A DNA stretch of 64,000 nt from Epichloe hybrida (taxonomy: Eukaryota; Ascomycota; Sordariomycetes; Hypocreales; Clavicipitaceae), in the NCBI GenBank assembly GCA_019022495.1, contig JAFEKR010000007.1, positions 1,364,001 to 1,428,000 of the forward strand, given 5' to 3'. Made by a program: the position numbers and the translations under genes. The notes below the pieces were generated by a model. It saw nothing but the letters and a program-made list of their open reading frames with translations, was not told the origin of the DNA and did not search any database. Positions 48,003 through 58,552 of the stretch are shown one piece after another; position 1 is the stretch's first letter, and each line of letters opens with the position of its first letter.

Positions 48003-48519
48003 CGGATGTCCAAGTCAAAAGTCGTGTCCCCTGCACGCGACCCTAGTTAAGGATGTAATTAGCTAGCGGGGTTGTAGTCTCACTAGGTAAATTAAATAAG
48101 AGGCTTACCTCTTCTCTAGTTCCCCTCTCTTTGCCCGCTTTTACTACTAGTGCTATAACTATTACTAAAGTTAGCTAGCTTTTGCCTTATCTAGCTGCTT
48201 CCCTTACCTAGCTGCTTCTATCTCCACTTATTACATAATATTAATAATAATAAAAGAAGGTAAGTTTTTAACCCTTATAAGCTTAATAGTCCTAATAGTC
48301 CTAATAACCTTAATGCCTTAGATTCTAGTAATATAAAGAAAGAATCTAATAATAACTAGGATAAGTCACTTTTATATATAGTTTATATAGCAGAGATACC
48401 TTATTTAATTTTCCTTATATTATTCTAGACTATTTGTGTGCCTTAGGCTACTACGTTAATGCCTCAGGCCACTCTAGGCAGCAGCGTGCAGGGGACACGA
48501 CTTTTGACTTGGACATCCG
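48003..48519. mobile_element. TIR element, 517 bp, with RIP-decayed core (Tc1/mariner/Fot1-like)
   Basis: Perfect inverted repeats of about 36 bp (beginning CGGATGTCCAAGTCAAAAGT at 48003 and ending in its complement at 48519), flanked by TA at 48001-48002 and 48520-48521. The interior (48060-48465) is AT-rich with TAGC/CTTA-type runs like the RIP-mutated island. It has no coding capacity. The TA duplication and TIR length fit a non-autonomous Tc1/mariner (pogo/Fot1) element. It sits in the OMA1-LYS2 intergenic region. Confidence 0.88.
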
Positions 48520-48521
48520 TA

Positions 48522-49041
48522 CATACAATGCATATGATCAACATCAACGTCAGCAGAACTTAGAAGCCGCCAGCTGGGTCGTAAGAGCCCCCTAGTGGTT
48601 CCGTCTTGAACCAGATTCAACAGAACAACCAATATCGAACGCCACTACCTCTCTATTACGGTACGCCATGCAGGGCTGAAATCAGGTGGGCGGGCGGCCA
48701 GCGCAGTTTCGGCGGGATTTCTTTCAGGATTACGTGAGCGACATGGTATTCTTGGAGGACATTGAAGGGTTGTGAGATTTTGGCGGGGCGCTGCCTGTCG
48801 GATTACGCGAGGCACGGATAATCCTTGGATGGTTTTGTACGTGTATGGGACATTTGGTGGGGCTGCTTATTATTGTCATCGCGGGCGCAGGGGACCGAGG
48901 GGCAGATGGATTTATCATGACTCATTCGTCCGTATTTTTTTTTTAACACTCTACCTAATTCACCTTCTCTTGCTTCGTCCACGCCAGTAACGACCCTCAC
49001 GACCCTCACGACCCTCACGACCCTCACGACCGCTGCCCGCC
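48522..49041 (+). promoter_or_regulatory. LYS2 upstream region with a Gcn4/CPC1-type site and a 9-bp leader repeat
   Basis: TGACTCA at 48918-48924, about 120 bp before the ATG, is the consensus for the general amino-acid control factor (Gcn4, CPC1, CpcA), which is known to act on lysine genes. A CGACCCTCA-type 9-bp unit is repeated about four times at 48991-49030, just before the start codon. An earlier stretch with a run of T (48935-48944) may aid promoter opening. Confidence 0.55.
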
Positions 49042-52000
49042 ATGGTCGAGCTGCCCGATCCCACCGTCGACCTGGACTGGAGCGGCTATGTTGGCGCAAT
49101 CCACGAGATATTCCACAACAACGCACTGGCTCATCCCGACAGGCCTTGCGTGACCGAGACCAAGACTTCTACGTATGACAGACACACCCCGGATCGGCAT
49201 TGAATCAAGCTTCTGACATTTGGACCAGGTCGCCGACCAGGACATTCACCTACCGCCAGATCGACGAGGCGGCCAACACCATTGCCCACTCCCTGCACGA
49301 TGCCGGCGTTACCAATGGGGACGTCGTCATGATCTTTGCACATCGAACTGTAGAGTTGTGTTGCGCCTTCATGGGCGTCTTGGTGCGGCCTGCAATACCC
49401 AATCCTCACCTCAATTGAACTTGGCAGCTGACTGGTATGGTCAGGCTGCTGGAGCTACAGTCTCAGTGCTCGACCCTCTCTACCCGCCGCAGAGGCAGCA
49501 AAGTCGGTGCTATCCTTCCGCTCTTGCATGTAAAGCTTTACTAAGATCTAGATCCGCGCAGTCTATCTCCAAGTCTCGCAGCCCAAGGCTATGATTACCC
49601 TCGGCAAGGCCGTGGACGAGAATGGGTAGGTGTTTTTTGTACTTGGGTCTCTCTTTGACAGCTTGATATGAGCTCCGCCACGATTGCGTCCCTTCTTTAC
49701 TAAGGAATCATTTTCAGTCCCCTTGCTCCCTCGGTGCAGCAATATATCGACGAAGAATTGTCTCTCAAGACCCAAATCATGGATCTTCGTCTCAGTGACG
49801 CCGGCCTGCTGTATGGTGGAAACAAAGAGGGCGCAGATCTCTTTGCCAACGCGCGCGCCAAGGCCTCATCACCTCCCAACGTCCTCGTCGGTCCAGACTC
49901 CAACTGCACTCTCAGCTATACATCCGGCACAGAAGGGAAACCCAAGGGAGTGCTGGGACGTCATTACAGCTTGGCAAGATACTTTCCTTGGATGGCAGAG
50001 CGTTTCAACCTCTCATCCGAGAGTGTCTTCGCCTGCCTATCTGGCATCGCCCATGACCCCATTCAGAGAGGTGAGACTTTTTTTTTTTTTTTTTATCGTC
50101 GACGTCTTCCTACTCGGGCTAAACCCAGCGGGCAGATATTATGATGCCCCTATTCCTCGGCGCTCAGCTGCTCATCCCATCCAGGGAAGACATCCTTCAC
50201 GAGAGGCTGAGCGAATGGATGAACGCATGGTCACCGTCCGTAGCTCATCTCACTCCTGCCATGGGACAGATTCTTGTCGGGGGCGCAACCACGAAGATCC
50301 CGTCTCTGCGACACGTCTTCTTCGTTGGCGACGTTCTTACCGCCCGCGACTGCAAAGCACTTCGCCAGTTGGCGAATTCATGCGCAATAGTGAACATGTA
50401 TGGCACTACAGAGACAAGTACATCAATCCTTTCTTAGTTAGTCCGGAGAAAAAACGCATTGTTTTCTAACAGTAGAGCCTTAGGTCGAGCGGTGTCTTAT
50501 TTCGAAATTCCTTCTGCCGCAGAAGACCCGACAGCTCTCAACTCTCTCGGAGACACGATTCCCGCGGGCTGGGGCATGCGGGATGTTCAAGTACTCGTTG
50601 TTTCTCAAAAGGATCGCACCAAGCTATGCGGTGTTGGCGAGGTCGGAGAGCTGTATATCAGGGCCGCTGGATTGGCCGAAGGCTACCTCGGCGATCCCGA
50701 GAAGACTCGGGAGAAGTTTGTCGAGAACTGGTTCGTCGATAATGCGAAATGGGTAGAAGCTGAAAAGGCCAATGACAAAGGCGAACCTTGGCGACGATAT
50801 TACAAGTCAGCGCGGGACAGAATGTATAAGACTGGGGATCTTGGCCAGTATCTTCCCTCGGGGGCCGTGCTTGTGTCTGGCCGCATCGACTCTCAGGTCA
50901 AGATCCGCGGTTTCCGGATCGAGCTAAACGAAATCGATGTCAATCTGAGCGGCAGTCCCCTGATCCGAGACAGCAAGACTCTTATTAGACGAAACATGAA
51001 CGAGGAACCCAAGCTTGTTAGCTACGTAGTTCCCGATATTGCGGAGTGGAGACGCTGGCTGGAGATTCATAATCAAGAGGACATCCAAGACGAAGGTGTT
51101 GAGATGGGACCCACGGTCGTTTACCTCAAGAGGTTCCGCCCCATGCAGGCCGTGGTGCGAGACCATCTCAAGTCCCGCCTGCCGGCTTACTCGGTGCCCT
51201 CCATCTACATCATGCTGCAGAAACTCCCTCTTAATCCAAACGGCAAGGTAGACTCGGCCAATCTGCCCTTCCCCGATGCTGCTCAGATGATGGAGAATGC
51301 CTCGGAGGAGGATCTGAAGAGCTGGGAGGCCTTGTCAGAAATGGAAAGGACCATTGCATTAGAGTGGTCAACTCTAATCCCGGGCCTCAACGCCAAGACG
51401 GTGAAGTATGCGAGATTGACTGAAAGATGCCACTGCTTTATGGATGAGAAGTAGCTAACGAAGCTCAGGCACGAATCAAACTTCTTTGATTGCGGTGGCC
51501 ATAGTCTCCTTGCCCAGCAGCTCCTTCTCAACATTCGCAAGAACTTAAATGCCGACATTACCATCGGCGTCCTCTATGCGGATCCCACTCTCAGGGGTCT
51601 AACCAGTCAGGTGGAGCGTTTGCGCAATGGTCAGCCCGTCGCGGTCGACGAGACGGCTGAGACCGCATACGCCGAGTCATTAGACGAGCTGATCAACACC
51701 TTGGACGCCAAGTACCAGGGCCTGGATCCGAATTCCCTGAGCCCATCGACTGGTGCCACATTCTTCCTCACTGGTGCCACAGGTTTTCTAGGCGCCTACT
51801 TGGTCAAGGAGATCCTGGACAGGAAGAACACCAAGCTCGTCGCGCACATTCGTGGAGCCAAAGACCTTGACTTCGCTCATAATCGTCTCACGAGGTCGCT
51901 CAAAGGCTATGGCTTGTGGCAGGACTCCTGGGCCGAAAGGGTTTCCTGTGTCCTTGGTGACCTCTCCAAGCCCCGTCTTGGCCTTTCGGATGCCAGTTGG

Positions 52001-53067
52001 AAGCATGTTGCCGAGACGGTAGATGTTGTCGTTCACAACGGGGCATACGTCCACTGGATCGCCCGGTATGAGAAGATGTTACACAGCAACGTCCTGTCCA
52101 CTATCGACGCAATGAAGCTCTGCAACGAGGGAAAGCCTAAGCTATTCTCTTTCGTATCGTCAACCTCAACTCTAGACACTGATCACTACGTGAACCTTTC
52201 CCATAATCAACTTGCCACTGGGCGTGGATCGGTGCTCGAGGCAGACGACATGCAGGGTAGCCGCGTTGGCCTCGGCACTGGTTATGGCCAAACAAAATGG
52301 GTACGTCTGTTCGATCATTGCACAGAGCCACCTGTCAAGCTAACTCGTCCAAGGTATCTGAGCAGCTGGTACGGGAAGCCGGAAAGCGCGGGCTCCGAGG
52401 CGCCGTCGTCCGCCCCGGATACATTCTCGGAAGCCGCCACAACGGCGTTTCGAATACCGATGATTTCCTGATCAGGCTCTGCAAGGGCTGTGTCCAGCTG
52501 CGAGCCAGGCCGCTGATAATCAACACACAGAACTGCCTGCCTGTAGACCATGTCGCTAGAGTGGTCATTGCTGCGGCCCTCAATGCCCTGCCGGGCGTCA
52601 ACGTCGTCCACGCCACGGCACATCCAAGACTTCGCATGAACGAATTCCTGTCTGCATTAAGCTACTACGGTTACGACGTTCCGGAGGTTGACTACGAGGA
52701 GTGGAAGGCGCGACTTGAAGAGTTCGTGTCAGCTGGGTCCATCGAGAAGGATCAGGAGCAGAGCGCACTCATGCCCCTGTTCCACATGGCAACATCAAAC
52801 CTGCCGTCGACGACGCGCGCCCCCGAGCTGGACGACAGAAACGCCGTTGCTGTGCTCAAAGCCGACGCTGACCGCTGGACTGGCATCGATGACAGCGCCG
52901 GCGAGGGCATCACCCGCGAGGATATCGGAAGGTATCTACGCTTCCTGGCCGAGATCAAGTTCATGCCGTGGCCAACCGGTCGAGGACGCGAGCTGCCGCC
53001 TATTGCGGCTGATATCGCGCAGGCTCAGGCACAGTGGGGAGTCGGCGGTCGCGGTGGTGCGGCTTAA
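49042..53067 (+). CDS. LYS2: L-2-aminoadipate reductase (alpha-aminoadipate reductase, large subunit)
   Basis: NRPS-like enzyme that adenylates alpha-aminoadipate, holds it on a phosphopantetheine arm and reduces it to the semialdehyde in fungal lysine synthesis. Nine exons: 49042-49172, 49229-49382, 49445-49502, 49562-49625, 49718-50070, 50136-50417, 50484-51405, 51469-52300, 52354-53067 (3510 nt, 1169 aa). Domains in order: adenylation (A3 motif [12 protein letters not shown], then [39 protein letters not shown]), carrier domain ([10 protein letters not shown], with the Ser that takes the arm), and reductase with the NADP motif [12 protein letters not shown] and the catalytic pair in GYGQTK (YxxxK). 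Two donors are weak (GTGCGG at 49383, GTCGGT at 49503), but frame and family sequence require them. It needs a phosphopantetheinyl transferase (LYS5). Confidence 0.93.
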
Positions 53068-53273
53068 GATGTGTTTGGATCTGGCAATCATAAAAATGGC
53101 GATGTCGAATGTTGGGTTTTCAAAAAGTTTGTTACAGCAACTACTGTTTTATCTAGGTCCAGAAAGCAGTGCAGATTTTCCAAGATCAATAGATAATATG
53201 GTCCAAGGGTCATCAACAACAGATAACTTTTTCCCAGGAAAAGTAAGAAAGTACACAAACAAACCCCGCGATG

Positions 53274-53450
53274 TCATCCATCTCCCCACGACTTGTGGTA
53301 AATATTCTTCACCCGCTCCGCCTCAATCTCATCCGTCTTCCTCAACCCCAACGCCACATACCTCTCCTCCAGTCCCGCCGTCGCCATTCCGTTCCCTCGA
53401 AACATCGGCCTCGAGAACTCGCGCCGGCTGGCACTCTACCTGCGCGAGTC
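53274..53450 (-). CDS. Possible C-terminal exon of an unidentified small gene
   Basis: The minus strand reads REFSRPMFRGNGMATAGLEE, then RYVALGLRKTDEIEAERVKN and a short tail to a stop at 53274. This has the charged, compact look of real coding sequence, but an in-frame TAG lies just upstream at about 53436-53438, so an intron acceptor there or a broken gene would be needed. The remaining 53451-53838 gives no convincing upstream exon. I do not recognise the family. The antisense frame is also partly open, so this is weak. Confidence 0.25.
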
Positions 53451-53838
53451 CCCCCACTAGTCTCTTGCCGGGTGAGGACGCGCCCGTGGAGGGGGGGGCA
53501 TCCGCATCATCATCCTGTTCAGGGCGACGAGGAAACACTCGGAGTCCACGACAAGAGCTGATCGCGCCAAATAGTACCGTCACCAGCACGAGCCGCAAGG
53601 ACAAACAACGCGGTGCGCGCACAGCAGTCGACCCAGAAAGTCCATGTCTAGAGTCCTGCTGTCGCGGCAGGATATTCCGTACTGTTGCGTAAGACGACGG
53701 TGAAATGTAGCATGACCGACTTGGACAAAACTAGGATTTCGACAAGAGTCCAAACACCCTCGGCGCTACAAAAAAAAAACTCCAAACACCAGCCCCATGC
53801 CTCCTCATACCATGACGTGTTTTTGAGAAATTCCACGC

Positions 53839-54102
53839 TCAACCAAATTTCTTTGATCCGCCCTTTCCAAGCGTCGCCTTCTTGTCCCTGCCCTTCTTTC
53901 CCCTCCCAATCAATTCCAGGTGCCCCGCCCTTTCACCCAGCAGGGCCTCCGTCTTGGCCGTCAGCCCCGACGTGAACTTCTTGTGCACCCTGTCGAGGCT
54001 CGGCTTGGTGCCTCTCTTGCCGACCTTGGCCGCCTGTTTCTTGGAGTGCGTTGTCTTGGGGGCCTTGGCCTTGGCGCATTGCTTGATTGTGCCTTGGGCC
54101 AT
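53839..54102 (-). CDS. DUF2462/UPF0390 small basic protein
   Basis: 87-aa Lys/Arg-rich protein beginning MAQGTIKQCAKAKAPKTTHS and ending in GKKGRDKKATLGKGGSKKFG. The N-terminal MAQG with a basic Lys-Ala repeat and the central TKAE/GHLELIGRGKK segment fit the UPF0390 family (human C19orf53, Leydig cell tumour 10-kDa homologue). Its function is poorly defined; it is probably nucleolar or RNA-associated by composition. The frame is open upstream to 54345, but that part translates a poly-T/poly-A tract (24 nt near 54129-54152) and is 5' leader. Single exon. Confidence 0.75.
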   Translation of the reverse strand: MAQGTIKQCAKAKAPKTTHSKKQAAKVGKRGTKPSLDRVHKKFTSGLTAKTEALLGERAGHLELIGRGKKGRDKKATLGKGGSKKFG

Positions 54103-54682
54103 GGTCGGTCGGTCGGTGGTGGGGGTTGTTTTTTTTTTTTTTTTTTTTTTTTTGGTTGCTTCTTTTTTTTTCTTGGAATCTGAGGCGTGACTACATGGAA
54201 GGCAGGAATGGGAGAGCAAATCTTCCTGGAGTTTTGGGTTAGGTGGATTTTGCGGATTTCTGGTTCTGGGACTTTTTTCTGCCGCACCAAGGATAGGTGG
54301 CGACTTGACCGCCTTGATGGGTTGTCCACTTTTCTCTCGTTTCAAACGTCCTGATTGCTTGATGATGCTTTCTTACAAAGGGTGACAAAAACAAGAGAGA
54401 TTCTCTTTGGCTTTTATAACACGAGTCCATGTGGCGCTGAAACATTTATGCGGCAAAGGCAGCCGCCAATTCTATCCAGAAATAATCTAAAAGCAACTTC
54501 GCCATATGTGCATGAGGGTCTATCCATCAACATTGAGCCCAGATGGCGCGATACAGCATCCCAGCCATATGACCCCAGTATGAGCGTACACATTCATGAG
54601 CAGAACAAGACCCATCCCGGTCTTCTATTTTTTTTGTCTTTTCATCGTTGGCTAGTACGCATACATGAGGACACCAGAGCAT
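54103..54682. other. UPF0390 5' flank and SCY1-like 3' flank
   Basis: About 580 bp between two minus-strand genes. Starts with long T runs (54129-54152 and 54164-54171) in the UPF0390 leader. No further gene is seen. Confidence 0.45.
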
Positions 54683-57349
54683 CTACCACCCGTCGCCCCA
54701 TGCGTCGTCGTCTTCCACCTCTTTCGGCTTCATGTCGAGCTTTTTAGCTACAACTGGCTTAGCAGCAGGCTTCGTGACAAGCCTCTTCGCAGTTGTAGAT
54801 TTCGAAAGTCCCTTTGGCAGGGGTTTCGATGATCCAATCTTCTTTTTTTGGGCTTGAGCTTCCAGCCACATCGCAAAATCTGGCTCACCCCCGTCATCTG
54901 CAAATGGCACAGGCTTTGTCGAGACCTTGGCCGTGGTGTGGGATGCTGGCTGCACAAACTCGTCATCCTCGTTCATCTCTCCCCAGGCGTCCCCTGCATC
55001 CTCAAACCCATCATCTTGGAAGAATGCATCCGCCGACGCTCTCGCGCCAGGAGGTGAGGTTCCAGATGCATTGGGCGGAGGGGAACTAACAGCTTTTCGA
55101 TGTAATGACGACGCCGAAGCACTTGGTAATCTCCTACTGTTGTCTGGTCCAGGTGAAGGCGAGGGTTTCGGAGTGTTGGTGCCGGAACCATTGGCAGTTT
55201 GCATATCACCAGCTGCAGTCGACAGCTTGTTGGTAAAGGATGAAATCGCCCAACCGGCCCAACCGGCGGAGCCACTCTGTTGCGGTGTACCCATCCTTGC
55301 CGGTTGACCTTCTGTTGTTTGTTGCGGAGGCAAAGCAGTATCGGGCATTGCTGATGCCGCTTTGCGAACCTTCTGGAGGTGAGAGTCGATCGTGCGATTA
55401 GCCTGATCTCGAATCATTTTTTCCTCGTCGATCAACAAGGGGCATACGGCGGGAAGTATTCTTGTTGCACAATCTTCCTCGGTAAAGTGTTCATTTGTGG
55501 CGGCCAGAGCCATGAGGGCAGCGTTTCGAGCATGGACGAAGGGATCTCTAAGGGATCTGGTAAATGCAGCAATGAGAACTTTAGACCTTGATGATGTCCC
55601 GAGGTACTTGGCGATCTTGCCCAAACAAATGGTTGTATTGGTCCGGATGCCGGGTTGCTCGTCGTTGGCCGTCCTGGCCAGTTGTTTCAGGAGCTCGCCA
55701 TTGATGGTTCGGTCAGACAATTTGGTGATGAGGAGGAGTACAGATTTGAGGGTCTGTTCACGCACTACGGGTTGGACATCCGTGAATCCCGTTGCCTAGA
55801 AAGCCGTCAGCACAAGACACATTACACCGTAAGGCTCTCTCTCTCTTGACGAACAATGTGAGGAAATAGCTTGTCATTCACAATCTTCTGCGGCAGCCTG
55901 TCGATCATCAACGGCAGGCTATCCAGCAGGCAGACGCGTATGGCGCGATCCGGATTTCCAAAAAATTTGACAATAACGGGTATTATTCTAGTCTCGAAGT
56001 CGTCGTTGGAAAGTTTGGTCGCAATTTTGAGTATGACTGCGAGAGCTTTCGGGCCTCCGCCACCAAATTCCACTGATTTAATCAGCTCCGGGAGAACCTT
56101 CATTTTAAAGAATTCCTCGGGGAAGTCGTCAGTGAGTTGATTCAGGTCGCTATCGCGCTGTCAGTTTGTCTGGTCGGGGGAAACACCAGCGTGGAAGACA
56201 TAGAGGCCAAAACAAGGGCTTACTTGAGGAACTCTTCTCGCTCGTCGGGAGTTTTGACTCCGAGGTTATCGATGCCCTCCGTCAGCTTGATGAGTGGACT
56301 GTCGAAGAATGCGCCGGTCCGGTTACCCTGGTCCAGAAAAGCAGAAACGTTGATTCGGGCCTTTGGATTGGCGTTGCATAGTCTCTTGTAGCTTGATTGC
56401 ATTGTTGGGGGAATATTCTTGGTTTGACCAGCTTGGTCGCTCCCGCTGTAGTCGCCGTTGAAGACTTCGGATACTAAAACCCCGAAACCAAAAGAATCCA
56501 CAGCGGAATGAGGGTTCTTTTTGATCGTATCCCAACCCCCTCGTGCGATCTCTGGGGGCGCATATCGAGCAGAGTCTGGGACCAAACTTCCATACGTCTT
56601 CATACAATATCATCAGTTCCATGCCGGGAGCAGTAACAGCAGCCTTGAAACCAAACTCACATATATGACAGATTCGTCATCTTTGACACTACTCAGAAGC
56701 TCAAATCCACCAAGTTTCCATTCACCGCTTTCTGATGTGTACACAGATCCCACCTTTAGGTTGCCATGTATGGACGACGCATCCGTATTGATGAATTTGA
56801 TAGTTCTCTGAAATTCGATCAGCAACCGTCGCCGAGCATGTGAAGAGCAGCGTTCACGCACCGCAATACTGTGCAAGCCCCATTTGATTGTCTCGGGGGC
56901 GAGACTCTTTCTCTTTACGTGCCACCGTAGGGGAACAACACGCTCTGTGGCGATGTAGATGTACGTCTCGGTCTAGCCCAACATTCAGCAAGGTATCCCA
57001 TGCGCTTTGATATGGCAGAGCACAAACTTCGACGGTGTCAAAGACTTTGATCACGCCGGGATGTCGTATCGTCCGCAATTTCTTGAGCGCATTTCTAGCG
57101 AGGGGGAGGCGGCCTTTCGTGGATGTAATGTCGAAGGAGAAGATGCTACAATTTGATCCATCGTCCTATGCGGGTCTGTTAGCAGAGAGCGAGAAGGGGG
57201 GAAACGGAGGGTTCTGTTGCGCGTGCCCTTCTTGTGCCATTGTAGAGCGTAAAGACAGACTCGTCAATGTCCACCTTGTCCCCGAAGTTGTAGGGGAAGG
57301 GTGGACCAGATGCCATGGCAGAGGCCACAGCATTCTTGAGGAAATCCAT
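54683..57349 (-). CDS. SCY1-like pseudokinase (CEX1/SCYL1 family) with HEAT repeats
   Basis: Catalytically poor kinase-like protein implicated in COPI traffic and tRNA export. Seven exons: 57349-57227, 57165-57028, 56972-56862, 56807-56661, 56597-56224, 56149-55855, 55795-54683 (2301 nt, 766 aa). The N-terminal third is kinase-like (NCSIFSFD; RTIRHPGVIKVFDT, the alphaC-beta4 region; NTDASSIHGNLKVGSVYT in place of the HRD loop; WKLGGFELL in place of DFG; RYAPPE for APE), and key catalytic Asp residues are absent, as expected for a pseudokinase. The middle is helical HEAT-type (KFFGNPDRAIRVCLLDSLPL, NDEQPGIRTNTTICLGKIAK). The tail is disordered, with acidic patches around Trp and the end DDDAWGDGW. 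Intron 1 has a GC donor (AGG|GCACGC) and ends CATAG; the other introns are GT-AG. Confidence 0.88.
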
Positions 57350-58552
57350 GAGAACCAAGAGTCCTTTTTTCGTTTTTCGGTTTTTTTTTTCTTTTTTTCT
57401 TTTTTTCTTTTGAAGCAAGTGTAGCTGAATTCACTGCAGCCGGCTCCCGACACCGCAAACACCTTGCGCGGGTGAAGAGGCGCGCGTGCGAGGTTGGACC
57501 AGACGTTTGGTAATAAGTAACAAGTAGAGGGAGTCGAGTGGAGTGGAAGCCACGGAAGCTTATTTGGAGCTGCGACATGCACCTGGAATATTGGAATATT
57601 GGACCAATATTAACCCCTCGCCCCTTCCTCTTGGGGCTCTTGGGGCTCTCGGGGCGATGCAGCCCCACCAGCCGCCTCTCCAACCCGCCTCTCCAACCCG
57701 CCTCTCCAACCCGCCTCTCCAACCCGCCTCTCCAACCCGACTCTTCTTCAACCCGCCTCTCGCCTCTACTCCGTAATAGATGCGCCCACACCCAAAAGGC
57801 TGCCTGCCGCCTGCGTCTGCTTATGCTTGCCCTGGCCCTTTCTTTCCTCTTCACATCTTCAACCACTTGGCGCGGCCACTTTTCCGGCTTTCGCCTCGCT
57901 CCTGCCGCCTCATTCCGCCGTTACACCCCCTCGATAACTTCCCATTCCCTTTTGCTGTCTCACTCTATCGCTAGTAAGTGCACCGTGCTGCCATTTTTTT
58001 CTTTTTTTCTCTTTTTTTTTTTTTGGAGTTGAGAAATCTTCTCCTCGCGAATGATGTCATATGGTAAAAGGTCTGACCGAACGGAACCTCCCTGTGTTTT
58101 CATCACCACTTGTCACTTGACAGCACCGCAGTCTACCTTGTTGGTCTTGCCTGCTGCTGCTGTCATAGTTTCCTCTCTGGCAACAGTTCCGAAACTTGAC
58201 CGTGTTTCTGGAATGGCCGGTTTTTCGAGAGGGTGCATATCAAGCGCGCGTCGCATTACGGAGTTTTGTTTCTCGAATTTTGCCCACGGGACAAAGACCA
58301 AAGGCCGTGACAAACACAGCAGGGCGTTTTCCTTAAATGCTCTATATAGAGGCGAATCGAAACCGTTGTTGTTCCCCCGTCTGAAGTCTCAAAATATAAC
58401 TGAAAAAATCTGACGCGAAATTGTCTTCTCCTCAATTACACATGTCGCATGCAATATTTCTTCGCATCGCTGCTGACAAAAATACTCACAGGCAGACCAA
58501 GTTCGACAAGGCGTGTGGAGCTCAAGCGGATATGAGGATGTAGGCCAGGAGC
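57350..58552. promoter_or_regulatory. Divergent intergenic region with a CTCCAACCCGCCT minisatellite
   Basis: 1.2 kb between the SCY1-like start (57349, minus) and the unknown gene (58553, plus). 57672-57770 has about six 13-bp copies of CTCCAACCCGCCT. There are long pyrimidine/T runs at 57365-57410 and 57997-58025, likely core-promoter or leader features. A minus frame open through the repeat is a repeat artefact. Confidence 0.55.

Noticed and set aside
52688..53692. 334-codon plus-strand ORF across the LYS2 end
   Set aside because: A frame shifted relative to the real last LYS2 exon; its start is inside LYS2 and its tail is low-complexity.
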